A stretch of DNA of 10,767 nt, from NCBI GenBank assembly GCA_041648665.1, contig JBAZOP010000098.1, positions 1 through 10,767 of the forward strand, given 5' to 3'. The position numbers and the translations under genes were made by a program. Origin of the DNA: a bacterium. GTDB lineage: Bacteria > UBA10199 > 2-02-FULL-44-16 > JAAZCA01. Under the pieces are notes generated by a model. That model was not told the DNA's origin and made no database searches. It saw only the letters and a list, made by a program, of their open reading frames with translations. Every line of letters begins with the position of its first letter. The stretch's first letter is position 1. Positions 1 to 6,678 of this stretch are shown one piece after another.

Positions 1-289
1 TGAACACGATGGGAAACTGGTACGCCGCTTCTCTCGCCAGCAGCACCGTCACCCGCGCGTTGGAATCCCCCGCTGCTGGTTCGGCAAGCTGCGCGCTGTG
101 CGGAAGGATGAACAGCGCTTGCGTCGAGCGCATGATCGCCTGCGACACGCGCTCGTACTGCGCGAACGCTTGGTTGTACGCCTCCAGCCCGCCGCCGTCG
201 CCTGCGTCGAGGAACGGCTGCGCGTACAACGGGTCAACGCTGCTCTGCCAGATGGCGAGTAGGTCAGCGATGGTGAAATACCCCGCCAC
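1..289 (-). CDS. Tail/baseplate-region protein following baseplate J, partial
   Basis: This gene runs off the left edge; 96 codons are visible. The frame starts at a GTG (289-287), 1 nt after the stop of the baseplate J gene. It is the first usable start after an in-frame stop at 304-302. The protein reads like a genuine soluble protein, with MAGYFTIADLLAIW at the start, a YNQAFAQYERVSQAIM helix and a TQALFILPHSAQ segment. The competing frame from 294 gives an Arg/Ser-rich shadow. By position, directly after J in a contractile tail operon, it would be expected to be a baseplate or fiber-connecting protein (the gpI slot in P2-like phages). I recognise no family signature, so that role is inferred from context only. 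Confidence 0.72.
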   Translation of the reverse strand, partial: MAGYFTIADLLAIWQSSVDPLYAQPFLDAGDGGGLEAYNQAFAQYERVSQAIMRSTQALFILPHSAQLAEPAAGDSNARVTVLLAREAAYQFPIVF

Positions 290-290
290 C

Positions 291-1385
291 TCACACCACC
301 GTCACGCGGTCAATGGTTGTGCGGATCGACTTGCCCAGGTCGGGCACAAGGTCGCCCGCCGGGTCCACGAGGCTGTCGTTGGTCGGAATGAGCCCGTCGT
401 CGATGAAGCTCTTGAGGCACTCCAGCAACGCCGCGCGCAACAGGATGCCGTTCACCTCGCACTTGTTCACAGTGCCGAGGATGGCGGTGCGAATCTGCTC
501 TTGCAGCATGTCCGTGTCCTTGCCCGCCTGGAACGTGAGGTGCAGTTGCACGTCCACGAGCTGCGTCATGCTCAGCACCGTGATGACCTGGATGCCCGCC
601 GCGCGATACTCGTTAAGGTCAATCACGAGCCCAGCACCCGAACTGCCGTCCTCGTCTGCAACGTAGAGCTGAACTACGCGCGCGGGCTGTACGCTCGCGG
701 TCAGCTCCTCCACGGCGCTCGCGCTTGCCACGCCCGCGGTGTCAATGGCTCCTTGCTCAATGGCTTTGAGCGTGCCCCGGCGAGCAGTCGTCCAGAAGTT
801 CTTGGCGCGCGCCCGAAACGCCTCGTCCGTTTCCCGGTCGGCGGCGTACGCGGTCGCCTCCGGGTTCGTCACCATCAGCGTCTTGTCCCACAGCGGCCCG
901 GGATCGGGGATGCTGACGATGGTGTCGGCTGCGGACTGGTTCAGCTTGCCCGCCTGCACGCTGCGCACGTTCGCGGTGGCCGACAAGCTCGTGGCAGCGA
1001 ACGTCGCGAGCGTGGTCGTGACGAACTCGACGCCCGTGTCGTTCTGGAGCCGCGTCCCTACCGCAACCGCGCCCGCGCCTGCCGTCGTGGTGTAGCGGCT
1101 GAACTCGACCACGCCCAACGCGGGAGACGCGCCCTTGCGGATCATCTGGTAGCGGTCCCACACGAGCCGGTCCAGGTCTTCGCCGTCCGCGCCGTCGATG
1201 AGCAGCTTCGCGACGGCGGCGGTGAGCTGGTAGACAAGCTCGGCAGCGACCACCATGTTGGAGCCGACGAACAGGTTGATGTCCGAGCCGATGACATCGA
1301 TCTGGTTCGGGTCGATCTTCGCTGCGCGCGTTCGGATGTACGTGCGCGCGACGGCAAGGAGATCAATTCTTGTAGGCAGGTCCAT
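291..1385 (-). CDS. Baseplate J/gp47-family wedge protein
   Basis: This 364-aa protein resembles the baseplate J (P2 gpJ, Mu gp47, T4 gp6-like) family, which forms the wedge ring around the hub in contractile tails. Visible hallmarks are an N-terminal helical part (residues 1-85) and a central beta-rich part with GTRLQNDTGVEFVTT (about 110-124). The family-typical NPEATAYAADRETDEAFRAR segment (about 174-193) follows, then a C-terminal alpha/beta part ending IRTTIDRVTVV. Length is normal for the family. The ATG at 1385-1383 has a GAGAG ribosome site 5 nt upstream, overlapping the stop of the preceding wedge gene, which suggests coupled translation. It lies between the gp25-like gene and the partial gene at the left edge, the standard W-J order. 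Confidence 0.9.
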   Translation of the reverse strand: MDLPTRIDLLAVARTYIRTRAAKIDPNQIDVIGSDINLFVGSNMVVAAELVYQLTAAVAKLLIDGADGEDLDRLVWDRYQMIRKGASPALGVVEFSRYTTTAGAGAVAVGTRLQNDTGVEFVTTTLATFAATSLSATANVRSVQAGKLNQSAADTIVSIPDPGPLWDKTLMVTNPEATAYAADRETDEAFRARAKNFWTTARRGTLKAIEQGAIDTAGVASASAVEELTASVQPARVVQLYVADEDGSSGAGLVIDLNEYRAAGIQVITVLSMTQLVDVQLHLTFQAGKDTDMLQEQIRTAILGTVNKCEVNGILLRAALLECLKSFIDDGLIPTNDSLVDPAGDLVPDLGKSIRTTIDRVTVV

Positions 1386-1394
1386 GGTGTCTCT

Positions 1395-2279
1395 CTACCC
1401 CAAGTTGAACGGCAACGTCACCGCCATGCTGCGCCCGTCTCGCATCTTGGCTTTGATGTAGTAGCCGACGACCGCTGGAGCGTTGTCGTAGGTCATCACC
1501 GTCACCGAGCACTCGGCGGTCTCGGGCTCCTGCAACCACTGCTCCTCGATGTCGGCGCGGATCGCCTCGCGCCGTTCTGCGTTGTTCGTCCGCTTCAGCT
1601 CGTCCATCACTCCGACGCCCCACTCGGGCGGGAGGAAAACGAACTTGCGCTTGCGGCAATAGGTGCGCCGCAATCCGCGCTTGCGGTAGCTGGTCACGCC
1701 TTCATCGAACGCATAGTCCCCGGTCGCGTCCACGTTGTAGCTGCCGAGCACCGCGCCGAGCGGGTTGGGTAGCGGGTCCATCGTAGCGGCGGGCGTCTGT
1801 GGTGATGCCATGTCGCGGTTCTTGAGCGCAAGGTCACGCGATTGGCTTTCCACCGTGCGCAGCAGCCCGGAGAACACCGCCGACGTGTAGCCAACGGTCA
1901 GGGGCAACCCGCTGACTGCACCGCGCAGCCCCACACACGCAGCGCGGTACTGGCACGGGTACGGACTGAAGGGCCGGTCCACCACAACGTCGAGGGACAA
2001 CGCGTCCCCAGCAACGAGCCGCGCCTCGATCACCAGCACGGCGCGCACCGCGTTGCCGTCGAGCCCCGTGCCGCCCGCGACCAACGTCACGGTGTGGCGG
2101 GTGTCGTCGAGCGCGTCGTACAGCCCGCCTACCCCGTCCGAGTACGGGGCTTCGTTGAACGTGAGGCGCACGATGTTCTCAGCCACGGGCTGCGCCGACA
2201 GCAGGCGGAAATCCGCAAGCGGGCCACCACCCCACGGGGTGATTCCAATCGGTCCTATGCCCCAGCCAACTGTCGTCAT
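1395..2279 (-). CDS. gp25-like baseplate wedge protein with N-terminal Ig-like extension
   Basis: The protein has 294 residues. The C-terminal third (about 180-294) fits the gp25/GpW lysozyme-like wedge family. It has a KFVFLPPEWGVGVMDEL segment, then a helix with IRADIEEQWLQEPE, then SVTVMTYDNAP and a closing beta strand. This matches the usual pattern of a conserved Pro/Gly turn, an I..I....EPR-like helix and a beta hairpin. The family is normally about 110-150 aa, so the first 180 residues are extra. They begin with a Gly/Trp-rich MTTVGWGIGPIGITPWGGG stretch and continue as a beta-rich module (AENIVRLTFNE, DALSLDVVVDRPF) resembling Ig-like domains. The gp25 call is fairly secure; the Ig-like call is inference. 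The ATG at 2279 has no Shine-Dalgarno sequence, unlike most tail genes here. Upstream lies a plus-strand inserted gene. Confidence 0.75.
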   Translation of the reverse strand: MTTVGWGIGPIGITPWGGGPLADFRLLSAQPVAENIVRLTFNEAPYSDGVGGLYDALDDTRHTVTLVAGGTGLDGNAVRAVLVIEARLVAGDALSLDVVVDRPFSPYPCQYRAACVGLRGAVSGLPLTVGYTSAVFSGLLRTVESQSRDLALKNRDMASPQTPAATMDPLPNPLGAVLGSYNVDATGDYAFDEGVTSYRKRGLRRTYCRKRKFVFLPPEWGVGVMDELKRTNNAERREAIRADIEEQWLQEPETAECSVTVMTYDNAPAVVGYYIKAKMRDGRSMAVTLPFNLG

Positions 2280-2311
2280 GGGGGCATCATAGCACCGCGC
2301 ATTATGGAACC
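2280..2311. promoter_or_regulatory. Divergent intergenic gap with -10-like elements on both strands
   Basis: This 32-nt gap separates two start codons, the gp25-like gene on minus and the unknown gene on plus. On minus, TGC-TATGAT (2294-2286) matches an extended -10 element with 5 of 6 core positions. On plus, CATTAT lies at 2300-2305 within the 11-mer CGCGCATTATG (2296-2306), which recurs at 7983-7993. The same 11-mer read on minus contains CATAAT, 5 of 6 to consensus. No convincing -35 is present for either. Both starts lack a Shine-Dalgarno, and either -10 would place initiation at or within a few nt of the ATG, so leaderless transcripts are possible. Promoter activity is inferred. Confidence 0.35.
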
Positions 2312-3016
2312 ATGAGCAAGCACAACGACATCCCCAAGTCCGCCGTGTATCTGTTCGTCCAGCAATTGTACCGAAACGAGGGTACAGCGTTTCCGCATTC
2401 GTGGCGAACGCTCAACCCGGCATTGCGTGCAACGCTATCACTGGCGATCACAACTGGGTTCCGATTCGCCCCAAACGACTTTGCAACTATCTACAACGAT
2501 TTCGACGGCGATTACTGGTTCGGAGAGTTAAGGGAAAACCTTTACGCCGAAGCCTGCACGTCTGGCAACTTGTCCGCGTGCAAGTCGTTTGAGAACTGGA
2601 TCAATCGGCGTCCCTACATGTGGAAAGGGAAACGCTTGTTCGTAGGAGCACTATTGGACTTCGGAAGTGTTCGGGGGGCAACTGTCACTTCGTTTTCCAG
2701 TGACGACAAAACCATCACCGCGTGCACACACAAGCCGTACGAATCAGGCAAGCCTTCGCGCATCGACAAGCGCGTTACCATCACCCGGGAAGAACTGAAG
2801 ACCGGAGAGCTTTCCAACAAGGAAGTACGCAAAGCGCTCCAAGCAGTGCGTAGCCTCACCAAAGCCCTGCGTATAGCAGGGGTATACGGTATCACCACAC
2901 AAGATGTTGAAAGCTGGAACCCGGGGCAGAAGTTGTTCGCTCGTAGGTGGGTAGAGAAGCACGAGAAAAATTACAACGAACCTCATCTGTCGTTTTTTCC
3001 CAAATCCTACTACTAG
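2312..3016 (+). CDS. Unknown 234-aa protein, inserted opposite the tail operon (moron-like)
   Basis: I do not recognise this 234-aa protein. It is rich in aromatic residues, with no signal peptide or membrane segment. The N-terminal third looks helical. A central motif ENWINRRPYMWKGKRLFVG leads into a beta-rich stretch with TVTSFSSDDKTITACTHKPY and KRVTITREELK (about 94-166), which could be a small barrel. A basic helical region follows (KEVRKALQAVRSLTKALRIAG), and the tail ends FFPKSYY. It lies on the opposite strand to the tail genes. GC is about 54 % over 300 hand-counted nt, against 62-68 % in neighbouring tail genes, which suggests separate acquisition. The ATG at 2312 lacks a good ribosome site; a GGAA is only 3 nt away. 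Its stop is 2 nt before a 24-nt repeat shared with the other plus-strand gene. An accessory host-interaction role is possible but unsupported. Confidence 0.8.
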   Translation: MSKHNDIPKSAVYLFVQQLYRNEGTAFPHSWRTLNPALRATLSLAITTGFRFAPNDFATIYNDFDGDYWFGELRENLYAEACTSGNLSACKSFENWINRRPYMWKGKRLFVGALLDFGSVRGATVTSFSSDDKTITACTHKPYESGKPSRIDKRVTITREELKTGELSNKEVRKALQAVRSLTKALRIAGVYGITTQDVESWNPGQKLFARRWVEKHEKNYNEPHLSFFPKSYY

Positions 3017-3018
3017 CC

Positions 3019-3042
3019 CACGCGTTAACCCGGGTTAACGCG
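3019..3042. repeat. Palindromic repeat, copy 1 (between convergent stops)
   Basis: These 24 nt are identical to 7957-7980. The core, 3021-3042, is a perfect 22-bp palindrome with half-site CGCGTTAACCC. It contains GTTAAC twice with centres 10 bp apart, flanking CCCGGG. It fills nearly all of the 28-nt gap between the stop of the unknown plus-strand gene (3016) and the stop of the Ig-like minus-strand gene (3045). As RNA it could fold into a 9-bp stem with a CCGG loop, but no T-tract follows on either strand, so it is not a standard intrinsic terminator. A protein-binding or recombination site is plausible but unproven. Confidence 0.9.
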
Positions 3043-3044
3043 CG

Positions 3045-3809
3045 CTAGACCTGGAGATAGCGAATCTCGACTTCCCACCCGGTGACCATCGGCGGTGTCG
3101 TCCCCGCCAATACGAGCGTCACACGCCCGTGCCCCGCGACGGTCGTCACGTTGTACTCGTCCTTGGGGATCTCCAAACCGTTGACGAAGAAGTGCGCGCA
3201 CGTCTTGCCGATGTGCGTCACGTCGTGCACCGTGTCGAATACCGTCTGCCCATCTACGATTACCAACTGCTGCTCGCAGATCCAGGTGCCGATCGCCTTG
3301 ATCGTCACCATGTCGGTGTACAGCCCAATGATCACGTCGAACCAGCGGTCCAGCTCCTCCGCCCACCCGCGCCAGTTGATGACGCCGCCGAGCCCCGCCG
3401 CCTGCGGCACGTTGTGCTCCAGCTTCTCACCGAACGCGGGCTTGCGCCGGGGTAGCTGGTACGACAGCGCCGCGAGCGCTGCCCCCGCGTAGAACGTGAT
3501 CTCTGCCACGTCGTCGGCGGTAGCCCCGAGTCCACTGCCGCTGTCCACGCTCAGCCGCAGCTTGTACGTCCCGGTCAAGTCGATGGGAAGGATGTTGGTG
3601 GCAGCGCCGCCCGGGGCAGACAGGCCAGCGATGCTGTGCGAGACCGCCACGTAGTCGGTCGGCACGTCAAGCAGTTCCCACTGGTACGCGGTGTACGCTC
3701 CGCCGCTCGACGTGGCTACGACAGCGAAGCCGGTCGCGAAATCCTCGCGCGCCTGCCCCGGAACGCCCGCGGGAGCGCCTGCTTGGTTGAGCGTGATTTG
3801 AACAGCCAT
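3045..3809 (-). CDS. Ig-like tail/baseplate-associated structural protein
   Basis: The protein has 254 residues. Residues about 8-110 look like an Ig/PKD-type beta sandwich. They include AYQWELLDVPTDY, followed by GTYKLRLSVD before the linker, a W-E-L-L-D...G-T-Y-x-x-R-L pattern common in phage virion proteins. The C-terminal part (about 165-254) resembles a fiber-type beta domain: VIVDGQTVF, AHFFVNGLEIPKDEYNVT, then VTGWEVEIRYLQV, the F.vNG....dY....eV.Y pattern of appendage proteins. No enzyme motif was seen. A strong AGGAG (3820-3816) lies 6 nt upstream of the ATG, inside the 12-nt gap after the small Cys-rich gene. Its place between spike and wedge genes suggests a surface decoration or baseplate appendage. 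The exact role is unknown. Confidence 0.72.
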   Translation of the reverse strand: MAVQITLNQAGAPAGVPGQAREDFATGFAVVATSSGGAYTAYQWELLDVPTDYVAVSHSIAGLSAPGGAATNILPIDLTGTYKLRLSVDSGSGLGATADDVAEITFYAGAALAALSYQLPRRKPAFGEKLEHNVPQAAGLGGVINWRGWAEELDRWFDVIIGLYTDMVTIKAIGTWICEQQLVIVDGQTVFDTVHDVTHIGKTCAHFFVNGLEIPKDEYNVTTVAGHGRVTLVLAGTTPPMVTGWEVEIRYLQV

Positions 3810-3821
3810 CGTGGTCTCCTG

Positions 3822-4085
3822 TCAGTCCGTGTCGCAGTCGTCGAACGCGCCCGCCGCGTAGTTGGGCATTCTACCACCGCTGAGCCCCGCGCTCAGCGGG
3901 TTAGTGAAGTCGCAGCTAAGCACGATGAACGGCCACGGGATGGTTGGAGGGAACGCGGGTATCGCAGGCAACGCGAAGCCGAACTTGAAGTTGAACTTCG
4001 GCGGGATGGCGAACCCGCAAATGGTCGCGCTGTTCAACGTGCCGCCAGAGAACCCAATACTCGCGCTCGCGCCTACGCACCCCAT
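3822..4085 (-). CDS. Small Cys/Pro/Phe-rich protein downstream of the spike gene
   Basis: This 87-aa protein starts MGCVGASASIGF. The frame opens further up at 4118, but the ATG at 4085 is preferred. It has GGGAGG (4096-4091) 5 nt upstream and sits 1 nt after the spike stop. The protein has four Cys (2 near the N-terminus and middle, one in LSCDF, one in DDCDTD), no His, Lys only at a KFNFKF segment, and a Phe/Pro-rich centre (FALPAIPAFPPTIPWPF). That segment is hydrophobic but too proline-rich for an ordinary membrane helix. Position right after the spike suggests a virion component, possibly a spike-tip or hub-plug protein. No PAAR motif or metal-binding His set is visible, so this is only a suggestion. 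Confidence 0.7.
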   Translation of the reverse strand: MGCVGASASIGFSGGTLNSATICGFAIPPKFNFKFGFALPAIPAFPPTIPWPFIVLSCDFTNPLSAGLSGGRMPNYAAGAFDDCDTD

Positions 4086-4086
4086 G

Positions 4087-5070
4087 TCAACCTCCCAGCA
4101 ACCCGGCGCATCCAACACCAGGGAAGTTCTGCCCGGTCACAAGTGCGGGCGGTTTTGGGGTTTGCATCGCTGTCATGATCGCGGCGTTGATCGCTGGCGT
4201 GATCGGCAACGGCGGCGCAAGCGTCAACATCTGAGTCATTCCCGCGATGGCGGCAATACGGTTCGCGAAACCTACCGGGTTGAACGTTCCTTGTGGCGGC
4301 AGCGTGAGTACTACCATCAAGATGTTCACGAGCTGCTCCAGCGTCACGAGGTGCTCAACCGCACTCGCCCCGCACGCGCTCATTTCCAACGCTCCACTCG
4401 TCATCATGCTCGACGATCCACTGTCCGCGAGCTTGAACCCCGACGCCCCCGCCATCAGGTTCACCGACTTCTGGTCGGTGTCAATTGCGATCTGTAGATC
4501 ACCGTCCTTGTTCTGCATCGCGCACCCGGTCGCGCCGAGCTGGAACACCGTGCCGTCCCCGTTGCGCAGCGTCAGGTTTCCCGTCTCGTCAATACCGATC
4601 ATTGCGCCCGTCACTGCACTACGCATGATGAGCGCTGCGTCGCCTTCGATGAGGTACGAGCCGAGCTGGCGGCGGAAGCTGAACAGGTTGCCGTCCGTCT
4701 TCTGCCCCGCCACGTACTCGGGAAACACGTCCAGCTCATTGTTGAGCCGCCCCACGATGACCGGCACAGCGCGCGTGTCGCCTTCGGGCACGACCACCAG
4801 AACTTCGTCGCCCGCGAGGAACGGTGCCCACTCTCCCTCACCGTTGCCTGCAACGTGCCCCGCCACGCGGCAAGCCACAATCTGCCGATGCGGCTGAAGC
4901 ACCACCCACACGGTCGGCCCCCACGGCGCATCGAACTCCACGCTCTTGTGATCGTCCGTCTCGGGTGCGACAAGCCCGTAGCTCACCCACACGCGCGGGT
5001 CCATGCCGGGGCGCGCAAGCGCCTCCGCGAGGATGTTCAAGTCCAGGTCTCCGAACGCGCCGATGCTCAC
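4087..5070 (-). CDS. Baseplate central spike protein (gpV/gp5 OB-fold family)
   Basis: The protein has 327 residues and caps the tail tube as the puncturing spike in contractile tails. Residues about 28-115 fit the gp5/gpV OB fold. There is a beta strand ACRVAGHVAG, then EWAPFLAGDEVLVVVPEGD and PVIVGRLNNELDVFP, a typical 'GDeVlV..p.G....P.ilG.l' pattern. Residues about 125-225 are short Gly/Asp-rich beta repeats (GIDETGNLTLRNGDG, DGDLQIAID, KSVNLMAG), as in the triple-stranded beta-helix needle. A helical region (235-305) and a TGQNFPGVGCAGLLGG tail follow. There is no lysozyme domain, unlike T4 gp5. The GTG start (5070) overlaps the hub stop as GTGA and has AAGGAG (5081-5076) 5 nt upstream. 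The call is strong; the repeat boundaries are approximate. Confidence 0.88.
   Translation of the reverse strand: MSIGAFGDLDLNILAEALARPGMDPRVWVSYGLVAPETDDHKSVEFDAPWGPTVWVVLQPHRQIVACRVAGHVAGNGEGEWAPFLAGDEVLVVVPEGDTRAVPVIVGRLNNELDVFPEYVAGQKTDGNLFSFRRQLGSYLIEGDAALIMRSAVTGAMIGIDETGNLTLRNGDGTVFQLGATGCAMQNKDGDLQIAIDTDQKSVNLMAGASGFKLADSGSSSMMTSGALEMSACGASAVEHLVTLEQLVNILMVVLTLPPQGTFNPVGFANRIAAIAGMTQMLTLAPPLPITPAINAAIMTAMQTPKPPALVTGQNFPGVGCAGLLGG
4091..4096 (-). promoter_or_regulatory. Ribosome binding site fixing the start of the small Cys-rich gene
   Basis: On the minus strand, GGGAGG lies 5 nt upstream of the ATG at 4085-4083, within the last codons of the spike gene. It selects the internal ATG over the upstream one at 4118. 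The latter would force a 32-nt overlap with the spike gene. The arrangement TGA-C-ATG suggests translational coupling with the spike. Confidence 0.75.
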
Positions 5071-6677
5071 GTGATCTCCTTGTCAAGCCGCACCTCGACG
5101 TAGTTGCTGCCCGTGAGCGAGATTGACACGCCGCTGTCAATGCTCCAGTCGAGCTTGAGCGCGCGCGTGCGGAACGTCGTCTGGAACCCACCCGCCATGT
5201 AGCTGTCCGCGTACGCCTTCGACATCGCTTCGTCGTGCCCCATCTCTACCAGCATCTGCACGATCTTCGTCTTCTGTATCGTGCTGTCCTCGTACAACCC
5301 AACGGTGGTGTGCCCCTGCGCCTCGCGCATCAGGTACGCATCGAACGAGTCACCGGGCAGCATGTCGAGGATGTCAGGGTCGTAGTTGTCGCCGCCGAAG
5401 CTCGCCATGTCCGTGGTCGTCACCTCCACGCTCAGCTCCTGGCGCGCGCTCTGCTCGTAGACGCTCTGCGCTATCACCTTCAGGTCGTCCTTGTTGGTGA
5501 TTCCCTGCACACGCCACACCATGATCTTCTTATCCGCCGCACCGCCCGGCGCGGCCTGCGTCGTCACCCCGGGGAACCGCACGCTGATGGTCTGCTTCTT
5601 CCCGGGCAAGTACGCGGCCACCTCGATGTTCACAGGAGCGGCGGCGTTCAGCTTGCGCCCGAACTTCATCGTCCTGACGTTGTGCCCCCACACGAACGTC
5701 CGGTTCGGCAGCGGCATCCCGTTGATGCTGCGGCCCGCCCCGGTGTGCGGGTCGTTGGCGCGCGTGGCTCCCGCCTTGAGCACCGTGCGCGGCTTGGAGA
5801 TGATGAGCGCGTTCTCCTCCATCAACAGCACACAACCCGCCGAACCAACCACGTCCGTCAGGTAGTCCATCACGCTCGACTTGTCGCTGCCCGTCTTGCT
5901 GCCCTTGTCCTGCCCCTTGTTCTTCAGGATGCCAGACAGCTTCGGCGCGTCCCCGTCGCCGCGCCATTCCACCCCGACGCCCGCGAACTGAGGGAAGTTC
6001 GACAGGTAGTTAGCAACCGCCTTGTCGAGCGTCAGCTTCGGGTCAACGTGAAGCTGCGGCGGGGACTGCTGGTCGATGAGCACGCTGCGCCCGTCACGGC
6101 ACTCCAGCTTGACCATCGGCGTCCCGCTGTCCGAGAAGTTCACCTCCCAGGTGTCCACCCAGCCGCGCAGACGACGGTTGCTTCGCACGTTGCCGCGCTC
6201 GTCCACCGTGCTGTCGGGTATCATCGTCGGCACCGCCGCACCCGCTTCCGCCGCCGCTTCCTCCGCTGTGATGGTCCCCAGGTAGTAGTCGATTGCACAG
6301 CTTCGGATGCATCGAGGGTCGAACGGCGCATCGAGGAACGGAAGCTCCACGCCAAGCGTGTCCGCTTTGTCGATCCCGTTGCGCACGAAGTTCGCGCTCA
6401 CCGGGATGATGCCCCACAGCTGGTGGGTGAACTTGTCGGCGCTCGCCGCCGCGATCTTGCTCCCGCCCTTCGGCAGCAGGATGTACCGGCGCGAGCCCGC
6501 GGGCGCGTCGGGGTCGAGCACGTACTCAAGCTCCTTGGTGTCCGTTCCACCCTTGCGAAGCGTCTGCCGCAGCCCTGGCGGCTTCGCACTGATGGTCTCC
6601 GCGAACTCCTCGAAACGCACGAGCAGCGTTACGCGGGCGCGCGGGTACCACTCCTGCACGGGGCGGTCGTTCGCCAC
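5067..6677 (-). CDS. Late-control-D / gp27-type baseplate hub protein
   Basis: The protein has 536 residues. In contractile tails the D/gp27-type hub forms the ring linking tail tube and spike. The order LysM protein - D - V-type spike is the conserved one. Visible features are a beta-rich N-terminal region with WGIIPVSANFVRNGIDKADT and LRGWVDTWEVNFSDSG (about 170-185). A middle region follows, with DYLTDVVGSAGCVLLMEENALIISKP (about 271-296), the 'a...G..~.v....l.I..p' stretch seen in hub proteins. C-terminal beta segments include DILDMLPGDSFDAYLM and a VSISLTGSNYVEVRLDKEIT end. A Gly/Lys-rich linker (LKNKGQDKGSKTGSDKSS, about 251-268) may be a flexible insertion. The start is GTG, 1 nt after the upstream stop, with only a weak GGGGT site, so coupled translation is likely. 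Family assignment rests on context plus pattern. Confidence 0.78.
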   Translation of the reverse strand: MANDRPVQEWYPRARVTLLVRFEEFAETISAKPPGLRQTLRKGGTDTKELEYVLDPDAPAGSRRYILLPKGGSKIAAASADKFTHQLWGIIPVSANFVRNGIDKADTLGVELPFLDAPFDPRCIRSCAIDYYLGTITAEEAAAEAGAAVPTMIPDSTVDERGNVRSNRRLRGWVDTWEVNFSDSGTPMVKLECRDGRSVLIDQQSPPQLHVDPKLTLDKAVANYLSNFPQFAGVGVEWRGDGDAPKLSGILKNKGQDKGSKTGSDKSSVMDYLTDVVGSAGCVLLMEENALIISKPRTVLKAGATRANDPHTGAGRSINGMPLPNRTFVWGHNVRTMKFGRKLNAAAPVNIEVAAYLPGKKQTISVRFPGVTTQAAPGGAADKKIMVWRVQGITNKDDLKVIAQSVYEQSARQELSVEVTTTDMASFGGDNYDPDILDMLPGDSFDAYLMREAQGHTTVGLYEDSTIQKTKIVQMLVEMGHDEAMSKAYADSYMAGGFQTTFRTRALKLDWSIDSGVSISLTGSNYVEVRLDKEIT

Positions 6678-6678
6678 G

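Noticed and set aside
49..294. 81-aa minus-strand frame starting at 294
   Set aside because: The product is a low-complexity Arg/Ser string. The frame from the GTG at 289 reads as a normal protein to the window edge and fits the operon spacing.
9..1772. 587-aa open frame on the plus strand
   Set aside because: It lies antisense to the baseplate J and gp25-like genes, which carry clear family patterns. Its product is Arg/His/Val-rich, as expected from the complement of GC-rich codons.
2304..2315. Three-codon upstream ORF (ATG GAA CCA TGA) overlapping the start of the unknown gene
   Set aside because: It is too short, has no ribosome site, and is easily explained by the chance ATG in the shared 11-mer.
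2993..2999. Second TTTTTTC run near the end of the unknown plus-strand gene
   Set aside because: The codons are TTT TTT CCC, so the heptamer is not in the X XXY YYZ phase needed for -1 slippage, and it lies only five codons before the stop.
3019..3042. Palindrome copy 1 as a bidirectional intrinsic terminator
   Set aside because: The position between convergent stops fits, but no T-tract follows on either strand. The identical copy 2 lies between divergent starts, and the minus-strand operon would have to be read through it.
3822..4118. Upstream ATG (4118) for the small Cys-rich gene
   Set aside because: It would overlap the spike gene by 32 nt, while the ATG at 4085 has GGGAGG 5 nt away and starts 1 nt after the spike stop.
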